Assembly: GCA_000024525.1 (NCBI GenBank)
Contig: CP001769.1
Location: 1,240,001-1,304,000 of the forward strand
Direction: 5' to 3'
Length of the DNA: 64,000 nucleotides
Source: Spirosoma linguale DSM 74
GTDB lineage: Bacteria; Bacteroidota; Bacteroidia; Cytophagales; Spirosomataceae
Under the pieces are notes generated by a model. It was not told the origin of the DNA, ran no database searches, and saw nothing but the letters and a program-made list of their open reading frames with translations. Of this stretch, positions 48,152 through 57,238 are shown piece by piece; the first letter of the stretch is position 1, and every line of letters starts with the position of its first letter. The position numbers were made by a program, and so were the translations under genes.

Positions 48152-48338
48152 AAGAAACGTTGCTTCCGGCACGTTTCAACAGAATATGACTGGCCAGCAA
48201 ATGGCTTAGCCTATGCAACGAATAATTTTTTACATCCCTGAACCGAGCGCTTCGGAAACCCGACGGCGACTCTGACGCGTCTGCAAAGAAAACCAATTTG
48301 GTTGCAGAACGGTCGGTGTACCGTTCTTTTTGTTTTTA
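48152..48338 (+). ncRNA. Candidate small RNA / attenuated leader upstream of greA
   Basis: The predicted transcript is about 185 nt, from the promoter above to a strong terminator. Visible pairing includes a 7-bp hairpin with a 10-base loop at 48154-48177 (GAAACGT/ACGTTTC). A stem CTGCAA (48281-48286) with TTGCAG (48302-48307) overlaps the first bases of the terminator stem and could compete with it. It does not match SRP, tmRNA, RNase P or a riboswitch that I can recognise. The boundaries are predictions from promoter and terminator motifs only. Confidence 0.45.
48306..48338 (+). terminator. Intrinsic terminator 5' of greA
   Basis: AGAACGGT (48306-48313) and ACCGTTCT (48320-48327) form an 8-bp stem with a 6-base loop, followed directly by a T-rich run TTTTGTTTTT. 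It ends about 48 bases before the greA ATG. It cannot belong to fmt, which is on the other strand and starts to the left, so it terminates a transcript initiated in this intergenic region. Confidence 0.75.
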
Positions 48339-48384
48339 GGGAGCACACCAATAAATACGAATAACGAGTAAGTACGACTACATT

Positions 48385-48858
48385 ATGGCAAAGATTTCTT
48401 ATTACACAGAAGAAGGACTTAACCGGCTGAAAGCTGAATTGGTTGAGTTGAAAACTAAAGGACGGGCCGCAATTGCCCGTCAGATTGCCGAAGCCCGCGA
48501 TAAAGGAGACCTTAGCGAAAACGCTGAGTACGATGCCGCTAAAGATGCGCAGGGGTTACATGAATTAAAAATATCGAAGCTGGAAGAGGTGCTCTCGAAC
48601 GCACGTGTTCTGGACGAATCGACCATTGATGCCTCGCAGGTATCGGTACTGTCGAAGGTAAAGATCAAGAATAAGAAAAGTGGTGCAGAAATGCTCTATA
48701 TACTGGTTTCAGAAGAAGAAGCAGATTTGAAAACCGGCCGTATTTCGGTGGGTTCGCCCATTGGTAAAGGCTTGCTCGGGAAACGCGTTGGTGACACCGC
48801 CGAGATTAAGGTACCCGCTGGCGTACTGGAATTTGAAGTAATGGAAATAGCCCGATAA
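48385..48858 (+). CDS. greA: Transcription elongation factor GreA
   Basis: 157 residues, the usual length. The N-terminal coiled coil contains the conserved block ARDKGDLSENAEYDAAKDAQ, whose acidic tip (D and E) enters the RNA polymerase secondary channel to rescue backtracked complexes. The C-terminal globular domain includes SPIGKGLLGKRVGD. The start at 48385 is confirmed by the family N-terminus (ISYYTEEGLNRLKAEL). It is followed by a HIT-family gene on the same strand. Expression may depend on read-through of the terminator just upstream, reminiscent of leader control of greA in E. coli. Confidence 0.95.
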   Translation: MAKISYYTEEGLNRLKAELVELKTKGRAAIARQIAEARDKGDLSENAEYDAAKDAQGLHELKISKLEEVLSNARVLDESTIDASQVSVLSKVKIKNKKSGAEMLYILVSEEEADLKTGRISVGSPIGKGLLGKRVGDTAEIKVPAGVLEFEVMEIAR

Positions 48859-48868
48859 AATAATGGAT

Positions 48869-48936
48869 AATGGACAATGAATAATGAATAATGCCAGATG
48901 GGGTCAGTTCCAATCCTGCATTTCACATTGTCCATT
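48869..48936. repeat. AT-rich inverted repeat between greA and the HIT gene
   Basis: AATGGACAATG (48869-48879) and CATTGTCCATT (48926-48936) form an 11-bp perfect inverted repeat within a longer low-complexity stretch of ATAATG/CATTAT words on both sides. It starts 10 bases after the greA stop codon and could separate greA and HIT transcripts. Confidence 0.65.
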
Positions 48937-48961
48937 CCTCATTTTACATTATTCGTTACCT

Positions 48962-49354
48962 ATGCCTTCTATTTTCTCCCGAATTGTGGCTGGTGAGATT
49001 CCGGCCCATAAAATCGCCGAAACGGACGACTACCTGGCGTTTCTGGACGTAATGCCAACCACCACGGGACATACGCTGGTTATTCCCAAGAAAGAGGTCG
49101 ATTACCTGTTCGATCTGGACGACGACCTGTATATCGGGCTGATGGCGTTCGCCAAAAAAGTTGCTCCGGCAATTGAGAAGGCGGTTCCCTGTTTGCGCAT
49201 TGGAGTCGCAGTAGTTGGTTTGGAAGTGCCGCACGCACACGTCCACCTGATTCCGCTTAACTCCATGGCGGACATGAACTTCCATAACAAAATGAAGCCC
49301 GGTCAGGATGAACTGGCAGCAACGGCCGAGAAAATCCGGGCTTTTTTAGACTAG
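48962..49354 (+). CDS. HIT-family nucleotide-binding protein
   Basis: 130 residues from the ATG at 48962, since MPSIFSRIVAGEIPAHKI is the usual HIT start; an in-frame ATG at 48884 would begin inside the repeat. The histidine triad HAHVHLI near residue 98 forms the catalytic site. Members hydrolyse dinucleotide polyphosphates or nucleoside phosphoramidates (Hint branch), releasing AMP. It is cytoplasmic. It is 103 bases downstream of greA with an AT-rich inverted repeat between. Confidence 0.92.
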   Translation: MPSIFSRIVAGEIPAHKIAETDDYLAFLDVMPTTTGHTLVIPKKEVDYLFDLDDDLYIGLMAFAKKVAPAIEKAVPCLRIGVAVVGLEVPHAHVHLIPLNSMADMNFHNKMKPGQDELAATAEKIRAFLD

Positions 49355-49359
49355 AACTA

Positions 49360-49393
49360 CTACTGTAGTCCTCAATGGTCGGCACTACAGTAG
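49360..49393. repeat. Short inverted repeat related to the CCGACC palindrome family
   Basis: CTACTGTAGT (49360-49369) and ACTACAGTAG (49384-49393) form a 10-bp stem. Read on the minus strand, the segment begins GTAGTGCCGACC, the same word that opens the arms of the palindrome at 63829-63957. It looks like a truncated or variant family member. Confidence 0.55.
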
Positions 49394-49404
49394 CTTCTGC
49401 CGAA

Positions 49405-49450
49405 AACCAACAGCCCCGCTAGATTCAGGTATCTAGCGGGGCTGTTGGTT
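49405..49450. terminator. Bidirectional terminator, perfect 20-bp stem
   Basis: Arms 49405-49424 and 49431-49450 are perfectly complementary with a 6-base loop, and the stem core is GC-rich. It lies between the convergent HIT gene and uxaB. The left flank ends in AAAA and the right flank has GATTTTATT, so it should stop transcripts from both sides. Confidence 0.85.
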
Positions 49451-49468
49451 GTAGATTTTATTAGAAAA

Positions 49469-50977
49469 CTAGGCAATCACTTTTTCGAGGCTCTTTTCGA
49501 CACCTTCCGTGAGTAACGCGTTCAGGTTTTCGGCAACGGCTTCGCTAAAACCGGGTAATGCGGTCAGATCTGCCTGCCAGAGCGTTGTATCAGACAAGAC
49601 ACTCTTCACAAAGGCGTCGACCGTGGCGGCATCACCTTCTTTCACCGTTTTCCAGTCGCCATAAAAATACCCGGCTTTGTCATCCCGAACCGGGTAGTTA
49701 AGGATACCGCCACCTGACAGGGGGATTTCGCCGAAGAACTGCCCGTTCTCTTCCCGAGTAGCTTTCATGAATAGCAAATAAGCCGCAAATCCGAAGGCCA
49801 TGAGCTTGGGCGCGGTGTTGAACTGCTCATAATAACGTTGCAGCGTAGCTACATTTCGGGCCTGCATTTTAGCCGTCTGCTGAAGCGAAATATTCAGTAG
49901 CAGATGGTCCAGATGAGGATTGCGGAACCGATCTAAAACGTCATGGGCGAACTGAGCAACGGCGGCTTTGTCCATCCCCGGAATGTCGTAATCGGGCACG
50001 GTGGGCACGATTTCGTTGAGCATCAGTTGCTCAACGAATTTGCTCATGGCCGGGTGGCGCATTTCGTCCGCTACCGTTTCCAGCCCGAGCAGATAACCCA
50101 GGGGCATGGTTAGCGTGTGCGTACCGTTCAACACCCGAAGCTTTCGCTCTTTATAAAAATTGATGTCTTCGTCAATGATGATCTGTGGTGTGGACGGACC
50201 AGCAAACGACAATGTTTGCTTTACACGATCGTCGCCTTCAATGGCCCAGAGGTGGTAGGGCTCCGTGAAGGTGAGCAGATCGTCTTCGTAGCCTGCTTCA
50301 TTTTCAAGAGCCAGTTTGTCTTCCTCCGTGGGGCGCGTAACGATCCGGTCGACGAGGGAGTTACAGAACCGAACGTGGAATTTGAGCCATTTGGTGAAGA
50401 GCTTGCCCAACTCGTTGAACTGAGCCAGTTTTTCAACAGCTTCCCGCAATTTCAATCCGTTATCGGTAACCAGTTCCGTTGGGATAACAACCAGTCCCTT
50501 TGCTTTCGAACCGCCTACACTGCGAAACCGTTCGTACAGAAAGGCCGTTAGTTTAGCCGGAAACGACTGGGGCGGATGTTGAAAAATACTTTCTTCGACG
50601 TAGTTGAGGCCAATTTCGGTGGTATTGGAAATGATGATCTGTAGCTTTGGATTACGAGCCAGAACCAGCACATCGTTCCACTGGGTTTGAGCCGCCAGCA
50701 CCCGGCTAATCGCCGAAACAATGGTATTTTCGACTACTTCCTGCCCCTGTTGAACACCCCGAACAGCAACCGTATAAAGGTTATCCTGATCCGAGAACTC
50801 ATTCGTCTGGCTATCGGTCGACTTAACGACAACGATGGAACCTTCGAATTTTCCTTCGCTATTCGCCTTTTGTATTAAATAATCAGGTAAGCCTCGCAGA
50901 AGTACACCCGTACCAAATTGAAGGATTTTTTCAGGGTAAACAGGTACTGGATGGGTTGAACGGGTTAATTTAGCCAT
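49469..50977 (-). CDS. uxaB: Tagaturonate reductase (altronate oxidoreductase)
   Basis: 502 residues from the ATG at 50975-50977; an in-frame ATG at 51010 would add 11 residues before the conserved start. The N-terminal Rossmann part begins LQFGTGVLLRGLPDYLI, a pattern of the tagaturonate-reductase group within the polyol-specific long-chain dehydrogenases. The C-terminal half has RVLNGTHTLTMPLGYL, whose N-G-x-H is near the active site. It reduces tagaturonate to altronate with NADH. Altronate dehydratase (UxaA) is not nearby, whereas mannonate dehydratase (UxuA) is, so the enzyme may also or instead serve fructuronate. Located 227 bases downstream of kdgK, probably with its own promoter. Confidence 0.85.
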   Translation of the reverse strand: MAKLTRSTHPVPVYPEKILQFGTGVLLRGLPDYLIQKANSEGKFEGSIVVVKSTDSQTNEFSDQDNLYTVAVRGVQQGQEVVENTIVSAISRVLAAQTQWNDVLVLARNPKLQIIISNTTEIGLNYVEESIFQHPPQSFPAKLTAFLYERFRSVGGSKAKGLVVIPTELVTDNGLKLREAVEKLAQFNELGKLFTKWLKFHVRFCNSLVDRIVTRPTEEDKLALENEAGYEDDLLTFTEPYHLWAIEGDDRVKQTLSFAGPSTPQIIIDEDINFYKERKLRVLNGTHTLTMPLGYLLGLETVADEMRHPAMSKFVEQLMLNEIVPTVPDYDIPGMDKAAVAQFAHDVLDRFRNPHLDHLLLNISLQQTAKMQARNVATLQRYYEQFNTAPKLMAFGFAAYLLFMKATREENGQFFGEIPLSGGGILNYPVRDDKAGYFYGDWKTVKEGDAATVDAFVKSVLSDTTLWQADLTALPGFSEAVAENLNALLTEGVEKSLEKVIA

Positions 50978-51204
50978 GGTTGGACGTGCTGCAATCCGGT
51001 CTGCGGTCATCAGTCAGACGGATTTACTATTAACTTAAATAGACTTTTATTTCCGGGTTTATCATAATTCAGCAATAATACGAACTACATCGTTAACCAT
51101 AATCGGTAATTTATCGAAAGCACGATTCGCGCGTACATCTTTGCGAAAATTCGTCGTCTTGTTCCGTCTGACAGCCAATGAACTACTAACGAACTGGCAA
51201 CCAC

Positions 51205-52197
51205 TCATCGTTTTAACTTTCCTGAACTGTCGCCATTGGCCAGCGTCTCAACTTCGGAAATAGTAGCCAGGTTTACATCTCCCGCAATGGTGTGTTTCAG
51301 CGCAGAAGCAGCCGCGCCAAACTCAACAGTTCGCTGTAGGTCGTTGAAGGTCAGTAATCCATAAATCAAGCCCGCTACGTAAGCATCGCCTGTACCAATA
51401 CGATCGGTGATGGACCGGATGTCGTGGTTTCTGGATTTATAAACGGTTTCGCCGTCGAACAGCTTGGCTGCCATCTGGTTGTGCGATGCACTGATGGATC
51501 GTCGTTTGGTATCGGTGATATACCGTACATTGGGAAAACGTTCCATCAGCGCCCGGCCCGATTCCTGGAATGTGCTGCCGACAACCCCGTAGAGGTCTGA
51601 AAAAAGGCTTTTGCTGCCCAGAACCAGCGTACAGCCCTGGGTTAGGGCGGGCATTATTTCCTGCGGTGTTTTTCCATACTGCCATAGGTTACTGCGATAA
51701 ACGATATCGGCTGAGACCGGAACACCCAGCCGATTCGCGGTCTGAATACCAGCTAGTAAACAATCTGCTGCCCCTTGCGACAACGCCGGGGTGATGCCCG
51801 TCCAGTGAAACCACGACGCGCCACTCAGAACGGTCTCCCAGTCAACTGTATCCGCCCCAATACGGGCAAACGCAGAATCTACCCGGTCGTAGATGATCTG
51901 GCTTGCCCGGCTTCCGGCCCCTGTTTCGAGAAAATAAAGGCCAAGACGCCCATCGCCGTATTGAATGTACTGCGTATCAACGCCGTATTTACGCAGGTAA
52001 CCGGCCGCCGATCGCCCCAGTGCATGATCAGGAAAACGGGTAACATGGGCCGATTGCATACCAAATTGAGCCAGAGAAACGGCCACATTGGCTTCTGTGC
52101 CGCCAAAATGCATGGTCAGGCTATCGGTCTGAGAAAAGCGGTCAACGCCCGGCGGGCTAAGCCGAAGCATGACTTCGCCAAAGGTGATTATTTTCAT
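51205..52197 (-). CDS. kdgK: 2-dehydro-3-deoxygluconokinase (PfkB family)
   Basis: 330 residues of the ribokinase/PfkB fold. The start MKIITFGEVMLRLSPPG with HFGGTEANVAVSLAQFG is typical of KDG kinases, and the catalytic Asp and anion hole lie in DRIGTGDAYVAGL. It phosphorylates KDG, the product of mannonate or altronate dehydration, to KDPG. It follows the MFS transporter gene by 44 bases on the same strand and shares its operon. The KDPG aldolase that should act next is not in the window. Confidence 0.9.
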   Translation of the reverse strand: MKIITFGEVMLRLSPPGVDRFSQTDSLTMHFGGTEANVAVSLAQFGMQSAHVTRFPDHALGRSAAGYLRKYGVDTQYIQYGDGRLGLYFLETGAGSRASQIIYDRVDSAFARIGADTVDWETVLSGASWFHWTGITPALSQGAADCLLAGIQTANRLGVPVSADIVYRSNLWQYGKTPQEIMPALTQGCTLVLGSKSLFSDLYGVVGSTFQESGRALMERFPNVRYITDTKRRSISASHNQMAAKLFDGETVYKSRNHDIRSITDRIGTGDAYVAGLIYGLLTFNDLQRTVEFGAAASALKHTIAGDVNLATISEVETLANGDSSGKLKR

Positions 52198-52241
52198 GCG
52201 TACGAGTTAAAGAGCTAAAGCAACCAAAGGACAGGATACGT

Positions 52242-53597
52242 CTACTGCTTACTGTCTACCATATAGTCGCCCATTAATTCCTCGGTTTTTACGGGCTCTA
52301 ATTTGGGTAAAATCAGATGAATAAGTATAAGTGCGATCAGATATGAGCAGCTTGCCACAATGAACATGGGCAGATAGCCGAAAGCGGTAATGATTCGTCC
52401 GGCCAGCAGCGCCAGCAGAATACCGCCAACTGTTCCGAACATACCGCCAATGCCAGTTACAGACGCTACTACATTCCTGGGAAATAAATCCGACGCGAAG
52501 GTATACATATTTGCCGACCAACCCTGATGAGCGGCCGTTGCCAGCGCAATGAGGGCAATCGCAATAGTCAGGCTGTTGGTTTGTGCGGCAAAGAAAATTG
52601 GGACAACGCACAGCGCACAAATCAGTAATGTCGTTTTACGGGCCCGATTTGCCGACCAACCCCAACGCATGAACTGGGTACTTAACCAGCCGAAGAAAAT
52701 GCTGCCCGCGTCGGAAACGACGTAAATGATCAGAAAGGGGAGCCCGAAGCTTTTGAGGTCCAGTCGCTCATCAAGAGCATCGTTCGAGTTGAAAAAATCG
52801 GGTAACCATGACATATAGAACCACCAGATGGGGTCGGACATGAGTTTTCCGACGGCAAAAGCCCAGGTTTGTTTGTAGCTCAGCAAGCGACTCCAGGAGA
52901 CTTTGAGGGGCGGGGTTTTCTCGGCATCTGCCCGGATATAAGCCAGCTCTTCGGCGGAGAGTTTCGGGTGCCGTTCGGGTTTACTGTATAGCAACCACCA
53001 GAATATCAGTAAGCCAAAGCCCAGAACGCCCGTTACTAAAAAAGAACTACGCCAGCCAAACTGCAAAATAAGGTAAGGAACGGCGAGGGCCGTTAGAATA
53101 ATGCCCACATTAGTGCCTGCATTGAAGAGACCATTGGCAAAAGAGCGTTCGCGTCGGGGAAACCACTCGGCAATGGTTTTTATGGCTGAAGGAAAATTCG
53201 CCGATTCACCCAGCCCCAGTAATGCTCGCATCCAGCTCAATCCCGCAATGGTATTGACCGAAGCCGTAAGAACACCGGCAACGCTCCAGACCAGAATCCC
53301 TAACGAAAACCCCCGTTTCGTACCAATGCGGTCAACAAGCCAGCCAGCCAGCAGAAAACCAATGGCGTAAGCGAATTTGAAAGCGGCATCAACATCTCCA
53401 TAGAGCACTTTAAACCGGTCGTTTGCTTCTTTCGTGAGGACGGTGTCAGGCGCAATATCCAGCATTTCCTTCCGAAAGACTTCGTCCGTCATAGTAAAAG
53501 ACAACACTTGCCGATCAATGTAATTGATCGTCGTTGCCAGAAACAATAAAGCTACAATACGCCAGCGAAAGCGGCCGGAAGGGGTTGGCATTTGCAA
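52242..53597 (-). CDS. MFS hexuronate transporter (ExuT-like)
   Basis: 451 residues with twelve predicted membrane segments. The first part ([25 protein letters not shown]), the [17 protein letters not shown] loop, [20 protein letters not shown] and [18 protein letters not shown] are typical of the anion:cation symporter branch that includes ExuT (galacturonate/glucuronate) and GudP. Given neighbours kdgK, uxuA and uxaC, uptake of hexuronates is the best guess. The start codon may be at 53597 or 53591. It is transcribed divergently from uxuA across 92 bases. Confidence 0.85.
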   Translation of the reverse strand: MQMPTPSGRFRWRIVALLFLATTINYIDRQVLSFTMTDEVFRKEMLDIAPDTVLTKEANDRFKVLYGDVDAAFKFAYAIGFLLAGWLVDRIGTKRGFSLGILVWSVAGVLTASVNTIAGLSWMRALLGLGESANFPSAIKTIAEWFPRRERSFANGLFNAGTNVGIILTALAVPYLILQFGWRSSFLVTGVLGFGLLIFWWLLYSKPERHPKLSAEELAYIRADAEKTPPLKVSWSRLLSYKQTWAFAVGKLMSDPIWWFYMSWLPDFFNSNDALDERLDLKSFGLPFLIIYVVSDAGSIFFGWLSTQFMRWGWSANRARKTTLLICALCVVPIFFAAQTNSLTIAIALIALATAAHQGWSANMYTFASDLFPRNVVASVTGIGGMFGTVGGILLALLAGRIITAFGYLPMFIVASCSYLIALILIHLILPKLEPVKTEELMGDYMVDSKQ

Positions 53598-53689
53598 AAC
53601 AACCAGGAGTTTTGGGGAGAAAAGGAGATCTGAGTGCTTTTTTACCTTACTTAGTCTTACTGACTTGCCAACTTACCAACTACATTACA
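53598..53689. promoter_or_regulatory. Divergent control region of the hexuronate genes
   Basis: Only 92 bases separate the transporter start (minus) from the uxuA start (plus). The promoters of both operons must be here or overlap the coding starts. No regulator gene (UxuR/KdgR/GntR type) is nearby and no operator was recognised. Confidence 0.35.
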
Positions 53690-54889
53690 ATGCTTGAACA
53701 AACCTGGCGATGGTTCGGTCCGAATGACCCCGTATCCCTCAATGATGTCCGACAGGCCGGTGCTACCGGTATCGTAACCGCCCTGCACCAGATTTCGAAT
53801 GGAAAAGTATGGTCACTAGAAGACATTCTGGACCGCAAAGCGATTATCGAAGAAAAGGGTCTGACGTGGTCGGTCGTTGAAAGTATTCCGGTACATGAGG
53901 GGATCAAAACTCGCACCGGCGACTATCGGCAATACATCGAAAACTACAAGGAGTCTATCGTCAATCTGGCAAAGGCAGGAATCGACACGGTCTGCTATAA
54001 CTTCATGCCCGTACTCGACTGGACCCGCACCGACCTTGACTTTCCCATGCCCGATGGCTCAACGGGGCTTCGTTTCGACGCCATTGCGTTCGCGGCTTTC
54101 GAACTATTCATTCTTCAGCGGCCCGGCGCTCAGTATTTATATAATGATGAGCAGAAGCAACAGGCCCGAACCAAACTCGACAGCATGTCCGATGCTCAGG
54201 TGAAGCGGCTGGTTCGTACCATCATCGCCGGACTGCCCGGTTCGGAAGAGAGCTACACCGTCGAGCAGTTCCGCGATGCACTCGATGTCTATAAAGACAT
54301 TAGCGACCAAGATTTGCGCCAGAACCTGTATTCCTTTCTGCGCGAGATTGTACCCGTGGCTGAATCGGCTGGCGTCCGGCTGGCCATTCACCCCGACGAT
54401 CCGCCGTACCCAATTCTAGGACTGCCCCGCGTGGTGAGTACTGAAGCCGACGCGCGCGCGTTGCTGGCCGCTACCGACTCACCCGCCAACGGACTTTGCT
54501 TTTGCACCGGCTCGTACGGCGTCCGGGCCGATAACGACCTCGTCGGGATGGTTGAGCGGCTGGGGCCGAGCATTCATTTCGTTCACCTGCGCAGCACCCA
54601 GCGTGATGCGGATAATCAGCCCGGCCGGCATAGTTTTCAGGAAGCCAATCACCTCGAAGGCGATGTGCCAATGGTGGGCGTAACGCGGGCGCTACTGGCC
54701 GAACAGAAACGGCGTGCTGTAGAAGGGCGGCAAGACACCCGTATGCCCTTCCGCCCCGACCACGGCCACCGGATGCTCGATGATCTGACCTCCGGGAAGC
54801 GAACGAATCCGGGCTATACTGCCATTGGCCGTTTGCGCGGACTGGCTGAGATTCGGGGGCTTATGCTTGGGTTATCGGCGGAAGAGTAA
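53690..54889 (+). CDS. uxuA: Mannonate dehydratase
   Basis: 399 residues from the ATG at 53690, the usual UxuA length; a longer open frame beginning at 53534 overlaps the divergent transporter and has no family match. The family start [15 protein letters not shown], the block [32 protein letters not shown] and the metal-site C in CFCTGSYG with HLRST are all present. It dehydrates D-mannonate to 2-keto-3-deoxygluconate, which KdgK (51205) phosphorylates. It is followed by uxaC after 75 bases that include a terminator-like hairpin. Confidence 0.93.
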   Translation: MLEQTWRWFGPNDPVSLNDVRQAGATGIVTALHQISNGKVWSLEDILDRKAIIEEKGLTWSVVESIPVHEGIKTRTGDYRQYIENYKESIVNLAKAGIDTVCYNFMPVLDWTRTDLDFPMPDGSTGLRFDAIAFAAFELFILQRPGAQYLYNDEQKQQARTKLDSMSDAQVKRLVRTIIAGLPGSEESYTVEQFRDALDVYKDISDQDLRQNLYSFLREIVPVAESAGVRLAIHPDDPPYPILGLPRVVSTEADARALLAATDSPANGLCFCTGSYGVRADNDLVGMVERLGPSIHFVHLRSTQRDADNQPGRHSFQEANHLEGDVPMVGVTRALLAEQKRRAVEGRQDTRMPFRPDHGHRMLDDLTSGKRTNPGYTAIGRLRGLAEIRGLMLGLSAEE

Positions 54890-54924
54890 CCCGTAAACTG
54901 ATGAAACTGACAAAAAAATAGCAC

Positions 54925-54952
54925 AAAAGCCGGGAGAAACGACCCGGCTTTT
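54925..54952 (+). terminator. Terminator-like hairpin directly upstream of uxaC
   Basis: AAAAGCCGGG (54925-54934) and CCCGGCTTTT (54943-54952) form a 10-bp stem with an 8-base loop and a T-run within the right arm. It ends only 12 bases before the uxaC ATG (54965), so it would either partly terminate transcription between uxuA and uxaC or sequester the uxaC translation start. Confidence 0.65.
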
Positions 54953-54964
54953 ACTTTGATAACT

Positions 54965-56377
54965 ATGTACACGCTCGCTCCCGCTCCTACGTTCCTGTCC
55001 GACGATTTTCTGCTTCAAACCGAAACAGCCCGTCGGCTTTATCATGAGTATGCCCGGCAGATGCCGATTATCGACTACCATTGCCATCTGCCACCAGATC
55101 AGATTGCCGCCGACCGGCAGTTTGAAAACATGACCCAGCTCTGGCTACACGGCGACCATTACAAGTGGCGGGCCATGCGTACCCACGGTATCCCCGAACA
55201 GTACTGCACCGGCGACGCGTCGGATTGGGAAAAGTTTGAAAAATGGGCTGAAACGATTCCGTATACCCTCCGTAACCCGCTATATCATTGGTCGCATCTG
55301 GAGTTGAAAAACCCGTTTGGTATCAACGAGGTGCTAAATCCTGCCTCGGCCCGGTCAATTTACGATTCGTGTAACGAACAGTTACCGGGTCTGTCGGCCC
55401 GCGCTTTGCTCAAACACTTCGACGTACGTGTTGTGTGTACAACAGATGACCCGCTCGATTCGCTTGAGCACCATAAGGTTATCGCACAGAGTGACTTTAC
55501 CGTAAAATTGCTGCCCACGTTCCGGCCCGACAAGGCAATGGCTGCTGATGATCCGGCATCGTTGCGGGGCTATGTTCAGAAACTGGCGGTCGTTACGAAT
55601 CACGAGATCCAAAACCTGACGCAATACCTCGACGCGCTCAAGTCGCGGCATGATTATTTTGGAGAGATGGGTTGCCGTCTGTCCGACCACGGTCTGGAGA
55701 TGATCTACGCCGAACCCTACAAAGAGGGCGATGTGCAGCGGATATTCGATCACCTACTGCGTGGAGTCGATGTTTCGCCGGTTGACGTGCTCAAATTCAA
55801 GTCGTTCATGCTGGTGCAGTTTGCCGAGTGGGACCACGCCAAAGGCTGGACCCAGCAGTTTCACCTCGGTGCGCTTCGCAACAATAACGTTCGTCGACTG
55901 CGCGAGCTTGGCCCGGATACGGGTTGGGATAGTATTGGCGACTTCCCGCAGGCGGCTTCGCTGTCACGTTTTCTGGGCGGGCTGGACGACCGGAATCAAC
56001 TGGCAAAAACGATTTTGTACAACCTGAATCCGGCCGACAATGAAGTGATGGCGACCATGATCGGCAACTTCAACGACGGGTCGGTGCGCGGTAAAGTACA
56101 GTTTGGTTCCGGCTGGTGGTTCCTTGATCAGAAAGACGGGATGGAAAAACAGATCAACACGCTGTCGAACATGGGCCTCATCAGTGCTTTTGTAGGGATG
56201 CTCACTGATTCACGCAGTTTTGTATCGTATAGCCGCCACGAGTATTTTCGTCGTATTCTCTGCAACATCTTCGGCAACGACATCGAGAATGGCGAACTAC
56301 CCAACGACGTTGACTGGGTTGGTCAGATCGTGCAGGACATTTGCTACCGAAATGCCGAGCAGTATTTCGGCTTCTAA
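54965..56377 (+). CDS. uxaC: Glucuronate (uronate) isomerase
   Basis: 470 residues from the ATG at 54965, matching the family length. The metal motif DYHCHLPPDQIA near residue 37 and the blocks LWLHGDHYKWRAMRTHGI, CTTDDPLDSLEHH and RGKVQFGSGWWFLDQKDGM are diagnostic of UxaC. It interconverts glucuronate/fructuronate and galacturonate/tagaturonate, the first step of hexuronate use. It is preceded by a hairpin that may modulate its level relative to uxuA and is followed after 9 bases by an alpha/beta hydrolase gene. Confidence 0.95.
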   Translation: MYTLAPAPTFLSDDFLLQTETARRLYHEYARQMPIIDYHCHLPPDQIAADRQFENMTQLWLHGDHYKWRAMRTHGIPEQYCTGDASDWEKFEKWAETIPYTLRNPLYHWSHLELKNPFGINEVLNPASARSIYDSCNEQLPGLSARALLKHFDVRVVCTTDDPLDSLEHHKVIAQSDFTVKLLPTFRPDKAMAADDPASLRGYVQKLAVVTNHEIQNLTQYLDALKSRHDYFGEMGCRLSDHGLEMIYAEPYKEGDVQRIFDHLLRGVDVSPVDVLKFKSFMLVQFAEWDHAKGWTQQFHLGALRNNNVRRLRELGPDTGWDSIGDFPQAASLSRFLGGLDDRNQLAKTILYNLNPADNEVMATMIGNFNDGSVRGKVQFGSGWWFLDQKDGMEKQINTLSNMGLISAFVGMLTDSRSFVSYSRHEYFRRILCNIFGNDIENGELPNDVDWVGQIVQDICYRNAEQYFGF

Positions 56378-56386
56378 TACCAGTCG

Positions 56387-57238
56387 ATGACGCACACGTT
56401 TGTCGAAATCAATAGTACCTCGCCGGTTCGGTTGCATGTGATGCAGGCCGGACCGGACGATGGCCCGCTCATTATTCTGTTGCACGGCTTCCCGGAGTTC
56501 TGGTATGGCTGGAAAAATCAGATTGATGCGCTGGCCGAAGCGGGTTACTGCGTCTGGGCACCCGACCAGCGCGGATATAATCTGAGCGCCAAACCAAAAG
56601 GTATCGATGCCTATGGTCTTGACACCTTAGTGGCGGATGTAATTGGTCTGATTGATGCGTCCGGACGGCAGAAAGCGGTAGTGGTCGGGCACGATTGGGG
56701 AGCGGCCGTAGCCTGGTGGACGGCTGTTTCGCATCCCGAACGCGTCGAACGGCTGGTGGTGTTGAATGTGCCGCACCCTGTTGTGATGAAGAACTACGCC
56801 AGTAGTAACCTCGGTCAAATGATGCGGAGCTGGTACATCGGCTTTTTTCAACTGCCCTGGCTACCCGAAGCCGTATCGAGCGCCGGAAACTGGTCTATGT
56901 TTGTGCGAACATTGCTTGGCAGCAGTCGGCCGGGGACGTTCCGGCGGGCCGATTTGCAGCAGTACAAAGCGGCCTGGTCGCAGCCGGGAGCCGTTACGGC
57001 CATGATCAACTGGTACCGGGCCTCGCTCCGCAAACCACCCGCCCCTCGTGCATCCGTCCGGGTTACCGTCCCGACCTTACTCATCTGGGGTACGCGCGAC
57101 AAGTTCCTCAAGCGGGAAATGGCCCAACCCAGCATCGACCTCTGCGATAACGGCCGACTGGTCTTCTTCGAAAATGCCTCCCACTGGGTCCAGCACGAAG
57201 AAGCCGAACGGGTGAATGAATTGATACTTAGTCGGTAA
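56387..57238 (+). CDS. Alpha/beta hydrolase, epoxide hydrolase-like
   Basis: 283 residues. Oxyanion motif [10 protein letters not shown] (33-42), nucleophile D103 in [13 protein letters not shown], a second acidic residue in WGTRDKFL and the catalytic His in [10 protein letters not shown] fit soluble epoxide hydrolases (Asp nucleophile), with a cap domain about 130-205. Haloalkane dehalogenase is less likely because of HGFPEFW and DQRGYNLS. The gene lies 9 bases after uxaC, so it is co-transcribed with the hexuronate genes, but its link to that pathway is not obvious. The stop codon is included in a palindrome. Confidence 0.85.
   Translation: MTHTFVEINSTSPVRLHVMQAGPDDGPLIILLHGFPEFWYGWKNQIDALAEAGYCVWAPDQRGYNLSAKPKGIDAYGLDTLVADVIGLIDASGRQKAVVVGHDWGAAVAWWTAVSHPERVERLVVLNVPHPVVMKNYASSNLGQMMRSWYIGFFQLPWLPEAVSSAGNWSMFVRTLLGSSRPGTFRRADLQQYKAAWSQPGAVTAMINWYRASLRKPPAPRASVRVTVPTLLIWGTRDKFLKREMAQPSIDLCDNGRLVFFENASHWVQHEEAERVNELILSR

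Larger units (their letters stand above)
48074..48384. other. 311-base intergenic region between fmt and greA
   Basis: Contains a strong plus-strand promoter candidate (48115-48145), a structured region and a textbook intrinsic terminator (48306-48338), together suggesting a separate RNA or an attenuated leader for greA. The fmt promoter must overlap its left end. No convincing reading frame was seen. Confidence 0.6.

Noticed and set aside
48108..48296. 62-codon minus-strand frame in the greA leader region
   Set aside because: It lacks homology and conflicts with the promoter/terminator arrangement on the plus strand.
53534..53689. 52-codon N-terminal extension of uxuA
   Set aside because: It overlaps the divergent transporter start, and the mannonate dehydratase family begins at the ATG at 53690.
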